NCBI RefSeq assembly: GCF_016808095.1
Contig: NC_068976.1
Location: forward strand, 25,576,371 to 25,640,370
DNA from: Vigna angularis
Lineage: Eukaryota; Streptophyta; Magnoliopsida; Fabales; Fabaceae
Direction of reading: 5' to 3'
DNA length: 64,000 nt
Made by a program: the position numbers and the translations under genes. The notes below the pieces were generated by a model. That model made no database searches and was not told the origin of the DNA. It was given only the letters and a program-made list of their open reading frames with translations. Below are positions 1 through 16,500 of the stretch, in pieces; position 1 is the stretch's first letter, and each line of letters begins with the position of its first letter.

Positions 1-3116
<3,116 letters not shown>

Positions 3117-3958
3117 TTTTAATGGTGCTTTGATTCCTTTTGTAGCCTTTTCGTTTGTTTTTTTTTCATGTAGAGAACGGCATTTGTACGGTTAAATAAA
3201 ACCGGGTAATTTATATCATTTGCTTGTTCCTTTTTGTCTAGAATCTTTACTGTCAACAATTATGGTCCACAATGTTTAACGATTCTTGAATGATTACAAT
3301 TCAATTTAACGTTAATTGAATGACTGCAATTTCAATTTGAGTTAATTTTTATATGTACGATGCTGTAATTCTTCCACTTGAGACGGAACCCCTGGCATTC
3401 CAGGTTGGAATTGGTTAAAGTCCGGTTCCTATGCAAACCGACAGCTAATAGTGATGATCTTAAAAGTAATAATTTATTACATTTTGAAGAATTAAATTGA
3501 GAAATTATCGATTTGGACTTGACTTATCAGAAACCCTCATGCTAACTCGTTAAGAAAAGCAAAAGGGTTTCAGGAATATTTTTAACTGCAATTTTTTAAA
3601 AAGAAATGTATCAGTTTATAACAAGCTGAGAATTGATAACTTTCTAAAAGAAGACATACAGCAATTTACTCAATGGAAAATAAGAAAGGTTGAAAAACAC
3701 TGAAGGCATGCAATCAAACATAAACCAACAATTTTCTCCATCAAACTTATTGCATCTAAATCAATTCAGCCAACACTTAAACGCATGATCTCCCTTCAAT
3801 AGGTAATAGGAGCAGCGCTACAACTAAACCACTAAGATAAAATCTTTCGGTATTGTTTCCTTCAAATGTATAAGCAAATGATTACCCAAAATTTCAGCCA
3901 CGACCATACTTTCTTCAAATTAAACGACCGCGGTAAGCACATAAGAAGACGTGAAGGC
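3117..3958. other. Convergent intergenic spacer with two 3' UTRs
   Basis: Lies between the stop of P5CS (+) and the stop of the MAM33-like gene (-), so it should hold both 3' UTRs. An AATAAA-like signal sits near 3195 after P5CS. From about 3250 the DNA is AT-rich and shows no further gene or repeat that I can recognise. Confidence 0.6.
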
Positions 3959-4921
3959 TCACGCTTGAACGAAGTTCTTGAGCTTATTCAGCCACACCAA
4001 GTACTCTTTACTGTCCTTGTTGATCATGTACTCATGCAAGAAATTGGTTGTGCTGGGTTTGATTCCTCTGATTTCCAAATACCTATGGAAAGACTTCTGC
4101 AAATTCTCATCCAAGTCCCTGTAGAAGACAATAAAACACAGTAAGTTCAATCATACAACACCTTACCACAACCACAAACAAAAAGTAAATTTTCCAAAGA
4201 GTTGAAGAAAGAAGGACGTACTGGAAGTCAGGTCCCTCATAGGCAATTTGATCCTCGGTAAGATCAGGATTCTTAACAGACAAACTGTCAATAACAATCT
4301 CATCAGGGTAACCCACACAGTTAAATTCTAGATAGGGTCCACCCTTCTTGTAAACACTGACCGAAAGTGGAATGCTAGACTGAGGAGCTCTTTCACCCTC
4401 ATTATCGTCATCGTCGTCATTTCCTTCCCCAGTAACCAAATCAGGCATGTGAACCTCTACCTTAATTTCCTCATCTTGGTACGTTCTCTCGAGCGTTATA
4501 GTTTGATTTCCGGGACTATCAATTATTTTAAAGGGAAAATTACTCGGAACTCCTTCCTCCTATAAACCAAATCAACTTTCAGTACAAAAACACTCTCAAA
4601 GCTAAAACAACCATAGTTATTAACATGTATGAATTGCAAAGCAATGAAGATACTCACTGCGTTGTGATCGTCGGTTTCCTGGGCGCATGCGATTTCGGAT
4701 TCGATGACTCGGAGAAGGTTCTCATCGGAGGTTGGTTTCTTCCGGGCAGCTGCAGAAGAAAAGTGAAACTTTGGAACAAACGAATCCTTGTGGTGGTTGA
4801 TGGCCGAGAAAATTAACGTGCGGTGACCCAGGTGGTTATTCTTCGTCAATTGACCCGCCACAGCAAGAGCCCTCACAAAAGAACCCGACTTGCGAAGAAT
4901 TGAGTTGAACGCCATAGCCAA
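3959..4921 (-). CDS. MAM33/p32 (C1QBP) family mitochondrial glycoprotein-like protein
   Basis: Acidic matrix protein of the p32/MAM33 family, which forms doughnut-shaped trimers and supports mitochondrial gene expression and respiration in other eukaryotes. Exons from the start: 4921-4658, 4559-4222, 4118-3959, giving 253 residues. The first ~55 residues are rich in Arg, Ser and Ala and nearly free of acids (MAMAFNSILRKSGSFVRALA), as expected of a mitochondrial targeting peptide. Then come the family core (VPSNFPFKIIDSPGN), an acidic loop (GEGNDDDDDNEGE) and the C-terminal helix region (RGIKPSTTNFLHEYMINKD). Length is normal for the plant family. A telo-box-like TAGGGTTT lies just upstream of the ATG. 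Confidence 0.93.
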
Positions 4922-5712
4922 ACACGGAAGGGTTTTACTAGGGTTTTAGGACGTGGATTGGGAAATATTTTTAAGACATTTTAAATTTATATAGCTATCT
5001 TGACACGCAACTGTAAATCTGGGTCCGTTTCTGTTGGTTCAGCCCAATAACTGATACCCGAAATTCGTCCCATTTAGATACCATTTTATTTTTTGCACCA
5101 CCATACTTTCCTTCTGCATCCCATAAATATGAAAAACCTCATTTTGCTCTTCTGATTTTTTTTTTTTTAATTTTAAAATCTGACAGCTTAAGAGATTGTG
5201 TAATGTGGAAGTTAAAAGGTGGGTTTTCAGATTATATAGTACCAAAATCAAAAGTCTCTTTCAAATTGAATAATTTATAAGTATTTTTTTTACATAAATA
5301 AGTTTTCGGTTGTCTAATCCGAAAAATAATTTTTTTATTTTTGGGTTACCCAATTTCAAAGTCATTTTTTCTATAAAAAGGTTTTGAATTATATAATTCA
5401 ACTTGAAACTATTGGGAATAACCCAAAATCTATTTTTGTTTCCTCGTAAATATGTTATTTTGTGCTTTCCTTTCAAAGCAAACCCAACCATTACGAAAAC
5501 CAAGGAATGTTTATGAAGACTGTCTCGAAATAAAGATGTCTATTATTCTTCAAGTGTATATTTGGGCCTACAGTTAGGAGTTCGGCCCAATAAAGGGTGC
5601 CGGGAATTTGCCCTATTTAAAAGCCCCCGATTATTGGTGAAATTTGATTTCCCGCTCTGAAAACCCTAACTACCTCTGAGATTGAGTGAACTGGGAAGGG
5701 AAGCAAGAGCGA
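4922..5712. promoter_or_regulatory. Divergent promoter region between MAM33-like gene and HAT1
   Basis: The two ATGs point away from each other across ~790 bp. On the HAT1 side are TGGGCC (5563-5568) and GGCCCAA (5584-5590), both site II-type elements, then a TATTTAAAAG box near 5613, an E2F consensus TTTCCCGC (5648-5655) and a telo-box AAACCCTAA (5661-5669), all within 150 bp of the HAT1 ATG. On the MAM33 side a reverse telo-box (4939-4946) and GCCCAAT (5042-5048) occur. Site II plus telo-box is a known pairing in promoters of plant growth and cell-cycle genes. Use in vivo is inferred. Confidence 0.6.
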
Positions 5713-8700
5713 ATGGGGCAGAAACAGCGAGGAAGTTCTGATGTCGACAACGAAGTGAAGAAACGGCGACGTGTCGGTTTCTCAGTAATAGGTGAGTTTC
5801 ACTTATTTTGTAGTACTTATTGTGTTGAATTATTCATTTCATGGGGCTGCGACGTATATGAATATTTTGGTCGGGTTTTGTAGATGATGGAGTTGAGGCC
5901 AAAGATTGCATCACAATCTACCTAGGTATGCTTAAAATACGCGATAATTTTGTCATGTTGCTCTGTAGTTCTTAATTTGGATGGTTATAGTGTAACTTGA
6001 GTATGTAATGGTCAAAGGTGGTTTCTTTGGAAATGGGTTGCTGACCTTATGATTTTGCTAATTATGTGTGGGGTGTCTCTTTTCTTGTCAATGACCTCTT
6101 TTGAGCTTGGTTTGCTAAGGGCTTGATCTTGCTAATCAATTTCTACTCAAGTTCGTTTATGTGGTCTTTAGTGCTCTTTAGTTTCTTTGCTCATTTCTTC
6201 GAGTTGCTTGTGAATATGTTGTAATTCTGCAGCTGCATTGTATACTTTAATTTTAATATTTATTTAATGTCTGCTACTATTGTACAGTTTCAAGCAAGGA
6301 AGAATTTGATGCTCCTGAAAGCTTTGTCATTCATCCTGTTGATTTGAATAACTATTTTAATGATGATGGAAAAATTTATGGCTACGAGGGTTTGAAGGTT
6401 AGATTCATTTTTAACAACAGTAAATTTATTTATTGAAAAATAACTGTATTTGAATGTTTTATATGATACGGTGTCTTATTTTTTTCAGCTGTTTTGAATT
6501 TGTTTTACAGATTACCATCTGGGTTAGCAGCATATCTTTTTACTCATATGCTGATATTGCATTTCTAAGTTCATCTGATGTAAGTTCTGAAATTTTGACT
6601 AATGGGAAAAATCATATGTATGTTCAAAATTTTAATTTGTTATGCATCAAGCATTATGACTGACTTTTTTTTTTAATTTGCTCAATTTTTTAAGCGAGGC
6701 AAAGGTATCACTGATCTAAAATCTGCTCTTCAGGTACGCATCAATATCACCTGGGGTGACCACTAACACCTTGTGCTCTGTCATGACATTGCCACTTGTT
6801 TATTGTTTGTGTAGACAATTTTTGCTGAGACTCTTGTTGATAGCAAGGATGAATTCCTTCAAAAATTTATGGTGGATAACGATTTTGTTAGGTATTTTGT
6901 CTTTATTATGCTGTACATTCAACACAAAAGCAACACACTTGCCATGCAAGTTTTCTTTCCTTAGTAATGTTTGGAAACTGATTTATAAAATTGGAGGGTT
7001 GTGGATGATTTTTTAATTGATTTGCAGAACAAACATCTCAGAGGGAGAAGTTTTGAAGCACAAAGCTTTCAAGGAGAAGATTTGTGATTCTAATCAGCAT
7101 ACAGATTCATCTGCTTCAAATGTTGAGGTTGTATTTACATTTAGGCTCAATGTATTGCTCTTTGGTCAAGAGTTAGGCTGTATGATTATCTTAAACAAAT
7201 GTTTTCCAAATTTCTAGTGCAGTCTTGTGAAGTCTCAAGTTAATTCTGTTTCACTACATTGAAGGAGTGGAATATGTAATCGGCCTATGTTAGTGTGTGA
7301 TGATGCTGAATTGCTTATGGTGGTTTATAATAACGCTATTCTTCTGGAAAACTTGCATGTCTGGTCAATTAAATTTTCTCCTTTCTTGGCATGAATAGAT
7401 TTAGGCTAAAATGATTCTTGGAAAGTGAACTGTACCTGCCCACCTATTTGTGATTGTTATCGGTGATTTTTGCCAAATCTTCAGCTCTAAATTTTGATGG
7501 TTCTAATGGGAAAGTTCATCAAATAAGTCATGTGTCACACTTGTCTGTGGTGTTTTCATTCTCTGGTTAGCCAGTGGCCTAATGCGCTTATTATGTGACA
7601 CTTGATATGCATATTTTAGGGGCATTTTGTGAAGATGAATGACATTTTTGTGTAACATCTGGGCCAGGTTGTCCGTTTGGTGGGAGGGAACATGGCTACT
7701 GGGCAACTTTACAGTCATCTAATACCCCTCACACTACTACTTGTTGATGGTAATTTTCACGTATTATACTACTTTATATGCCCTTGTTACAAACTGTTTA
7801 GATTGCATATTGTCGTAGCTGATATATTTTTACCTTGTTTGCCGTGTAGGAAGCAGTCCTATTGATGTTACTGATTCACAGTGGGAGATGTATGTTGTGT
7901 GTCAGACGACAACTGATCAGCAGGGAGAGATCCAATATAGGGTGATTGGTTTTTCTGCTGTTTATCGATTTTATCACTATCCTGATGATTCCAGATTGCG
8001 ATTAAGTCAGGTTTGTAAGATGCTGGACATTCCGTAAATGCTGTTATGTCAAAATCAGTTATAACTTTTAACATGATCTTAAAGTTCTCTCAAATGCTTA
8101 CTTTTGCCACCTTTTGACGATAATTGCTGTTTATGGCAGATACTGGTATTACCTCCGTACCAGCACAAGGGTTATGGTCGATTCCTTCTAGAGGTGCTTT
8201 ATGATGTTGCAATAGCTGAAAATGTTTTTGATTTCACCGTAGAAGAGCCACTAGATCACTTCCAAATTGTCCGCACTTGTGTTGATACCCTTCGCCTTCT
8301 TCGATTTGACCCAATTCAGAATGTAGTTACAAAAGCTGTTTCCCTTCTAAAGCAAGGAAAGCTATCAAAGAAAACACATTGTCCTCGACTTTTGCCTCCT
8401 CTCAGTGCTGTGGAGGATGTAAGGAAAAGTCTGAAAATTAACAAGCAGCAGTTTCTCCAGTGTTGGGAGGTTTTGATCTACATTGGCCTTAATCCTGTTG
8501 ACAAGTACACGGAGAACTTTGTTAGTATTATTTCCAACCATGTTAAGTATGACATCTTAGGGAAAGATTCTGGGACATCTGGGAAGCAACTTTTTGATGT
8601 ACCAAGTGATGATCAGGAGATGTCATTTGTCATGTTCAGGTCAGAGGCCAACGAAGCTAGTAATACTGTGCAAATGGATGACAATCTGGCTAATCAAGAA

Positions 8701-8805
8701 GAGCAACTCCAGAAGTTAGTTCAGGAAAAGGTGAACCAAATTAAGTTGATTGCTGAAAAGGTGACCGTGCTGCATCTTAGGAAAAAAGGCGTGGCTGTTG
8801 ATTAA
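5713..8805 (+). CDS. HAT1: Histone acetyltransferase type B catalytic subunit (HAT1/HAG2)
   Basis: Acetylates newly made histone H4 (and H2A in some species) before chromatin assembly, using acetyl-CoA; normally works with an RbAp46/48-type WD40 partner. Ten in-frame exons: 5713-5791, 5884-5925, 6288-6397, 6511-6579, 6695-6733, 6815-6891, 7028-7127, 7668-7749, 7850-8010, 8140-8805; 474 residues, normal for plants. The N-terminus has a KKRRRV basic cluster, a likely nuclear signal. The GNAT core shows ILVLPPYQHKGYG (residues 254-266), whose QxxGxG-type loop binds acetyl-CoA, and the acidic pair in DFTVEEP (288-289) where the family's catalytic Glu lies. The C-terminus is a Gln/Lys-rich helix. 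Translation was taken from the first ATG after a short upstream in-frame run starting with GTG. Confidence 0.96.
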
Positions 8806-10796
8806 ATTTGTGCTTCTCAAGATAGCACGAGATAAACAGGTCTTTCTATAAGATTATGTAATTGGTTTTACTGGGGACCAATTATAGTTTGTATTTGTGG
8901 ACAATCACTCGGTAACTATTTGGGTTCTTTGTTGTAGGCTTTATTTTAAGATTCTCCTGTTGTAGGTTGTGAAGGACCAGTGATCTATTGACCTGTAATT
9001 ACTGAGTTACTGAGATTAACCAAAGCAAAGTCGATTGATTGACATTCAGTGGAGATTGTCCACTTCCAATACGTCTTGCTCGTACTTTTACCTTTGCAAT
9101 TTATTTTCATCACTGAAAATCATGACACCAATTTTAAGAGAGACAAGTAGAGGTCGCCAAAGTTGGTCTTGATTTTTTATAATGTCAGCGGGTCTGACAT
9201 AATTACTTTTTTTAAGTTACTTATTCTATTAAGAGTTATTTTAATGTCTTAAATTTTCCATTTAAAAAGAATTTAAAAGCTAGGCTTAACCGTAAGCAAG
9301 TTTAAATAGACGTATTGAGTCCAAAAGTAATCTAATGATATATGATTAAGGGCTGAGTCAAGAAAATTGTTTGGTTTGTCCTGATTAATCATGTAATTGC
9401 GGATCTGGATTTGTTAATGTCTTTAAGCTACCCATTAATTAAAAACCATTATTGACTAGAAAAACAAATTATCATTTTTTTAGTTGAATAGAAAATAAAT
9501 TCACTACCATCCAAAGCGCCATATACTCACCCATTATTTTCTCTTTTGCTCTTTCTGTCACTTTCTCTTTTTTCATAAAGCAATGCCTCGTATTATTTTT
9601 TAAAATGTTTTTGTGGGAAGTTTATATGTGTAGCATTTTCATTTGTCCTGAACAAGAAAAATTGCTGCAATAATGAATGATGCTCCACTTCTATCCACCG
9701 TGTTGAAAGTTTTGTAATATAGTCGAACGTAAAGGCAAGGCCGTACAACCAAAAGTTTCTGTTCATGTTATGTGACATGACTTCAGGGACACTTATCCAA
9801 AAATTTAGGGGCCAGGCATGTGCGCAAACGTACCACAATCACAGGCGAAAAATAGTAGATAAAAAAGTTTAAATAAGTTGATTTTTCAAATTTTGGCTGG
9901 ACTTCAAATCTCAAACAAGGTCGTAGATTTCTGTATAAAAGGAATCAAATTTGATTTTCCATCACTCCGGAAAATTTCTGCATGAAATGATCCAAAAGGA
10001 GATACGACTTACCAGGTTACCCATGCTTGAGTAATGCATGACCTTCTTGGTTAGTGAAAAAGAGAATTTGTATATGGAAATATATATTTAAGAGATAAAT
10101 TTTAAATTAAAATAGTAGTATAACTTTATCCAATGATAAAACCCTCTTGCACATCAATCAACCGAAAGGATAAAAATCGAAACTTCCAGTAATTTTTATT
10201 TCAATGGATAAGATGAGTAAGAATTCATTAATAAATTATGCTCACAATTATTTCCAAAGATATTTTGGCAGTGATTTTGGTTCATTATGGTCCCTCCATC
10301 ACATGGTTTTGCCAGTAGATATAGGCCTCACTCACTCGTTCGACCCCATAATATATAAATGTTCTTTTTATATAAACTCAATGATATGAAGTCTACCTGC
10401 TTATGATAATATGACCTATCAACTAACCCAATTGTCAATTTTGTAGCAGTATAAGATGCCCCAATACGTTGTTGATCAAAATACGTCCTTGGTTTTGGTG
10501 TTAGTGAGAATTGCAATGACTGGAGAAACAACTAACCAATAATTTATTTCTATACACACTGAAAATACACAACTTTTGCACAGTCCAAACATACGCCCTT
10601 TACAAAGATTCTGACCTTCTTAATCAATGCAATGGCGTCACTCGCTCTAATCCAAAAACTGATTCGTAGAGAAAAAAAGAGAGAAATGGGATGAAGTACA
10701 AAGGAAAACAAATTAAACGAACAAACATATTTCAGACTGATTAATTTGCTACCTCATCTCACAACATACTACCAATTTGAACATCATTGGCCTTAC
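8806..10796. other. Intergenic spacer between convergent HAT1 and GMP genes
   Basis: Contains the HAT1 3' UTR (to roughly 9000) and, at the far end, the 3' UTR of the minus-strand GDP-mannose pyrophosphorylase gene. The middle is AT-rich. Open frames here are short, lack any family signature and have no splice partners. No repeat or mobile element was recognised. Confidence 0.5.
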
Positions 10797-12400
10797 TCAC
10801 ATGACAATTTCTGGCTTCAGAATATTTGACTTGATCTCCTTGTGGGGCAAAACAACACCACCATTGCTGTAAATTTCATCGCATACATGGACATCTTCTC
10901 CGAGGATGGTCATATTATCCACTCGAGCCCATTGACCAACAGTGGAATGCCACCCAATAATACTGCTGGATATACAGGCATGCTTCTTAACCCTCACTCC
11001 TCGCATTACTGTGCAGCTTTTGAGTCTAACACCTTGTTCAATGATGCAGCCAGGACCAATAGCAACATCAGGTCCAATGAGACATCCCTCACCAATTTTG
11101 GCTGTCTCATCCACAATGACATTCCCCACAATTTGAGACCCACTGGCCAACTTAGAAGATGACTTCTTCCTCAATGAGTCTAGGTAAAGCCTCAGGCCAG
11201 AAATATAGTCCCTCGGCTGTCCAATGTCCATCCAGAATCCTGGCAGTACCATTGCAAAGAGCTTTTTCTCTGCAGCAATCTTTGGGAACACCTCTTTCTC
11301 GATAGAAGTGGGCCTCAGTTCAATTCGATCCAAAACAGAGGGGTTCAACAGATAAATTCCAGCATTGATTTTGTTGCCAACAAACAATTTTGGTTTCTCG
11401 ACAAATTTATCAACCTGCCCTGTCTTCTCTTCCATCACAACCACACCATATTTTGATGGCTCGTCTACCTACACAAGTAGATGAAAAAATGATGTTGGAT
11501 TTTCCAATTTCAAATGTACTCTCGCATGTAAAAAATGAGATTTACTTTTTGTCAAATCACTTACCTTTGTTACCATTATGGAAGCCTCTCCTCCGTGGCC
11601 TTTATGGAATTCAATCATCTCTTTAAGTGGATACTCACTGATAACATCACTGTTGAGAACAAAAAAGGGCTCTCCAGAGTCATCTATCAGCTTATCCCTA
11701 GCAAGAGCCAGGGGACCCGCTGTTCCTAGTGGCTCAGTTTCTTGAGAACACGTGATCTTGATGCCAAGCTTTGTTTCAAAATCCTTCAAAAAATTCAACA
11801 TAACCTGCAGTAGGAAGTATTACACCAAAGTAAAAAATGAATAAATTTAGCCACGTACATCTCTTTTAAGAATTGACTTAAAAACAATGTTGAAAGGAAA
11901 GACATCGTTACCTCTGGTTGGTAATTGATGGCTAGCACCACCTCAGTAACTCCAATAGCCTTAAGGGCCTCTATCTGAAAAACAAGAAAAATGGAAAAAA
12001 AGAAATCAGAAGTATACTAAATTTTATTATCATATAAGGAAATAGACATAAAGGACACGTGTAATACATACTAATGCTGTATGTATGCACACACAAAAAC
12101 TTGGCTCTTTTTATTATATATCTAGGATAAATAAGATTTTTTTTTCTCATAAATGTATAGGTCTCTGTTATATAGAAGGGAGGCATCAAATGTTGCATGA
12201 AAAAGGGTTCTACAAAAAAGTAGATCCCTGATTCAATTTTATTAACAAAAGATGAAAACCTTCTAAAAAAAAGCTTAAAGCAACTTTACCTGATGCAGAA
12301 TCATAGGTTTGTTAGCGAAATCAACAAGAGGCTTAGGGAAACTGAGTGTTAGTGGCCTCAACCTTGTTCCAAATCCCCCAACCAGAATCAATGCCTTCAT
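10797..12400 (-). CDS. CYT1: Mannose-1-phosphate guanylyltransferase (GDP-mannose pyrophosphorylase)
   Basis: Makes GDP-mannose from mannose-1-phosphate and GTP in the cytosol, feeding ascorbate synthesis, cell-wall polysaccharides and protein glycosylation. Exons: 12400-12290, 11974-11912, 11804-11565, 11468-10797, all phase 0, giving exactly 361 residues, the length of Arabidopsis CYT1/VTC1. The N-terminus carries the nucleotidyltransferase signature [12 protein letters not shown] and the PKPLVDF motif. FVLNSDVI holds the metal-binding Asp, and [12 protein letters not shown] is a sugar-binding segment. The C-terminal third is a hexapeptide left-handed beta-helix ([17 protein letters not shown]). 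The reading frame is intact. A 5' UTR intron and TATA box lie upstream. Confidence 0.97.
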
Positions 12401-12421
12401 TTTGTTGTGCCCTTTATTTCC

Positions 12422-13172
12422 CTGGAAATTTATAAATTAAAAACAGATCAGAATAAGCAAACAGAAAATGTGATCTAAATATGAGCTGATAAATTCAACT
12501 GTGCTCTGTAAGTATCAATGCTAGGAACGAAAGAAGAGCTAGCAAAGAACACCTAAATGACAATTAATCTGTTGAGTGTGACATGGATCCATTTATGTGT
12601 CACTGCGGGAAGCATAGGCTAGAACTTGAAAGTAAAACACACACAATGTTTTAGCCATACATAAAAAACACAATAGGCGGCTGTTTCCTTCTCTCAATGG
12701 GAGAAATTTTCATACTTGATTTTTATTAAAAAAGAAAAATCCAAAAGAGAATCCTTGAGGTGAAAATACTGCATTAGTTCAGCACACGTGAACCGAAAAC
12801 ACTCCAGACAGGGATAATAGGTTGGCTAGCTTCAATCCACATGGGATACTCTGTAAATAACATTTAAAACCAAACATAAAGGAAACAAAAGACAGAACTT
12901 AAAACTGATGTCACAAATGAAACAAGATATGCAATGAGGTTACATGAATTGGACAGAACAAGTAGCATGACATGACGTATAGTTGCTAAGAATAGTTTAT
13001 CCAAGGTCTTTGCAGAAAAACCCTGTCTCTTCCAAACTAGTGTAAATTTCTTATTACATATAATTCAATTCCTCTGTACCAGCTTCAGCCAGAAATTTCA
13101 CAAATCCATGAAAATTCAAGTAAATTTACCGAACAAATAAATCAATTCAACACAGAGCAAAAGAAAAATAAC

Positions 13173-13216
<44 letters not shown>

Positions 13217-13417
13217 AGGGACTTCCGCACCACACAGCAGCACCAGATCTGAGTAGAACACTGAAATATCTAACGGAAATCAAAAGCAGAGCAAAATTCG
13301 AAGCAAAAAAAATGAGGAGCACGAACGTTGCGATTAAACAATCAGAATTCGGAAACAACATGCACTGATTGATTAGAACAGAGGAAACGGCAATGGCATT
13401 GGTTCAATGAGAAATAC
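12422..13417 (-). other. CYT1: Predicted 5' UTR intron of the GDP-mannose pyrophosphorylase gene
   Basis: On the minus strand a GTATTT donor (13417-13412) and a TTTCCAG acceptor (12428-12422) can join a short non-coding first exon to the exon with the ATG, which begins 21 bp later. The intron contains a GA/CT microsatellite. Prediction rests on splice signals and on the TATA box further upstream; transcript reads would decide it. Confidence 0.5.
13176..13215. repeat. (GA)20 microsatellite (CT on the gene strand)
   Basis: An uninterrupted run of about 20 GA units. It lies in the predicted 5' UTR intron of the minus-strand gene, near the promoter, where CT runs are common in plant genes. Confidence 0.95.
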
Positions 13418-13570
13418 CTTTAGATCGGCGACGGCGAAAATTAAAATCGAGCTGAGTCTACTCCAACCCGGACCGAGTCAACGCGGCGAGTCGGAATCCA
13501 CAACTGCAACGAACGAATCCAATAAGAACAACCCCCAAATTCTTCTCCTCCATCTTCCTCTTTATATAAC
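13418..13570 (-). promoter_or_regulatory. CYT1: Core promoter and 5' UTR exon of the GDP-mannose pyrophosphorylase gene
   Basis: A minus-strand TATATAA box lies at 13566-13560. Transcription would then start about 30 bp downstream, near 13530, and run through a purine-rich leader to the donor at 13417. The DNA beyond 13570 turns sharply AT-rich, as expected upstream of a core promoter. Confidence 0.5.
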
Positions 13571-16500
13571 ACCCTCACGCGCCAACTGTAAATTATAACT
13601 ACTCTTTCTTAATTATTACTTTTTTATTTTATTTTATTTATTATACAACATAAACCAATAATAAAATAATGATCATAAGAACCAACAAATTTGTGTATAT
13701 TTCTATTATAAGATTAAAAAATAATTAAATATATATTTTTTATCATTCAAAACTATTAAAAATTAGAAAAAAAATTATACAGGATAAGATTTCCACGTGA
13801 TTTTTAACAAATTTTAATTAATAAAAAAAGATTATCCTATGGGCGTGGATTTTTCCTTTTCTTCAGTGTCGGTGGCTTGATATGCTGTTTCGGAATTTGG
13901 CCATTCTTCTGTTTGTTTGTGTTAACTTTAATCATCTTCTGTTGTTATAATCGTAAGGTGCTATTTCCTTATTGTTTTCTCTCTGTACTTCACATGCTAC
14001 CAAAGTTTCTGCCTTCTTCCACATTTTGTTCTTTCTATAATTATTGTTGTACCATTGTATGAAATTTCCTTTCTCTTTTCAATGCCTTTTTTTTCATCTC
14101 AACATAAATTAAATGCAATATATTAACTTATCCTATTTATCACATGCTAGATTAATTTTATAACGTCATAATTCACAAATATACTCTTAAATATTAAATA
14201 CTCTCTTTAATATTAATTCACCATCTTATATATCTTTCACTATCTAATCAGTATTATTATATTTTTCATACTAGAGTAATGGTCGTTGGTAACTGTCATT
14301 ATAGTATTGCTTAATTAATTATAGTTAAATAATCACTCAGCCAAGGGCAACAAAATAAATTCACATTTCACAATCAGCGTTAGTGGCGCCAAACTGGCAT
14401 ATTCCTGATAGATACTCTCCATCTCTTTTTTCCTTTTCTGAAAAAAATATATCCATGCTTTTGTATATACAAAATCAGTTTTTTTTTTCCTTTGTAAAAC
14501 GTTTTAAATTACCAACTTAATACATAATATTGTTTAAAAACAGTTATTCTGTCTTTTTCTTTAAATGTCTTATTTTAGCATTATAAATTTACACACAAGA
14601 TTAATTCAATACATTTGCATCAATAAGACTGACAGCAAGTCTTCAAACGTTCTTGCTTGATAACAATTCTTTGAAATATTTTTGTTTAAAAACAATTTTA
14701 AAAATTATTTCAAAAGATTCAAATTTATTATGTAAGAAGATATTTTTTATTGATTTTATATTAAACTTCCCCCCTTGTTAGGGTATTTCTTGTGGTCTAC
14801 TTCAGTCAAGAAAAAAAAATTATAAATTAAAAGTTTGTAAACATTTAATGTTTAGTGGAAATTTTTTCTTCATTTATTATTGAATACTTAAATAAAGCAA
14901 AATTGTTAAATTTCCTCACCAAAAAAGGCGTTACATAGTCCACTTCTATTCTTTAGATTTTATTTAAATTATTATATAAAACTATTTAACATGGGGACAG
15001 GGTGACAATGTGAAACATATAATTTATTTAAGTTGGTTTCTGTTATTTTAATTTTTCTCTAAAGGATAATTATTTTACACGCAAATGGCCTAACCAAACG
15101 TGTTGAATTTTGAGTTTCCTTTGACATTATAACGAGTCTTAGATCTGGTCATGCAATTTTAGTGTATTGATTATTAATATTCAATTTGCAAATTTAACAT
15201 AACATTTTAAAATAATTAAGTCTGACATTACGAAACAGAAAATTTTTATAAAAACGAAGAGTAAATTATAATTTATAATTATTAAAAATGTGAAAAGTGT
15301 TGAAAAAAGTATATCGAGATTTGTGGCAGATAAGCTGGCATGGAGTATTAATAAAAAGGCTTAACATTGATGTTATTCTAATTAAAAGTAACTTGGTCAA
15401 TGAATTCAGTTCCCTGTGCTTGAAGTTATGAAGCTCCAAAGTCAGAAATAAATAAAAATGACTAAAGAATCAATAAATTAAATATTTGCAATAAATATTA
15501 TCGTAGAATTATATATCACTAATATTAGTCATTATGTTTTTCTTATATAAACTTTTTAATAAATGTTTTTATATAGATCACATGTATGTTCTTTGAGTTA
15601 CATTCTTAAGAGCAGAATAGAATTATTTGTTTAGAGAAACTTAACCAGATGTTTTGTATATATGGAATTGTATTAAATATTAAAATATTCAAAGTGAGAG
15701 TTTGCCTACTGATAGTGATTCTGCCTAATATTATTGTTTCCAAACGGCACACAATTTACATTAAAAACGATCATAATGTTCATAAATGCTTTTAAGAACA
15801 TTTATTAACAAGTTTTTGGGTGCATTAAAGGAAAGGTTTTGACTCTTTGACAGACTCTGTTTAACAAAAGTGAGTTTGATAGTAGCCACCTCACCCACTT
15901 GATTTTGATTAAGAAGCAATTACTAAAACTAATGTGAACATGATGAAGATCCAGTGTGATGTCAAGCATAAGATTAGCATAAATACTAGGTTGAATTCAT
16001 GATGGGGAATATGCCATAACTGCCAAGGTCTATCAACCTGAAATGGAAGGTGGAGCTTCATACTCAGTATTCAGGGCAATTTATTTGGCTACAGGATTTT
16101 TTATGGTCTCTACAGAATGATAGTTCCACTTTTTAAATATTGTTATTGTTCTTTCGTTGTTGATTAGTGATTAGTGACCAATTGCAAATTGGAACCACAA
16201 TTTTGTTTCGTAAGTCACACCAGAGCATATCATATATCATTATCAAAGGATGAATATGACAGTGAAAGCCCAGTGAATGGTCTAAGACAACCTTATTAAT
16301 CCATTGACGGTGAAATTGGAGAAGTACCAGAAATATGGATCTCAGAGCATCTTCTACGATAATTAATTTGACTATTAGGCCCAGCTTCGCTTTCATGGAA
16401 CAATTCCTAATTGCTATCTTTTGTTTTCTACCAGAAAGAATAATAAAAAAACACACGCTTTTACATGAAATTGGAAAAACATTACCTTACTTTCGTCAAA

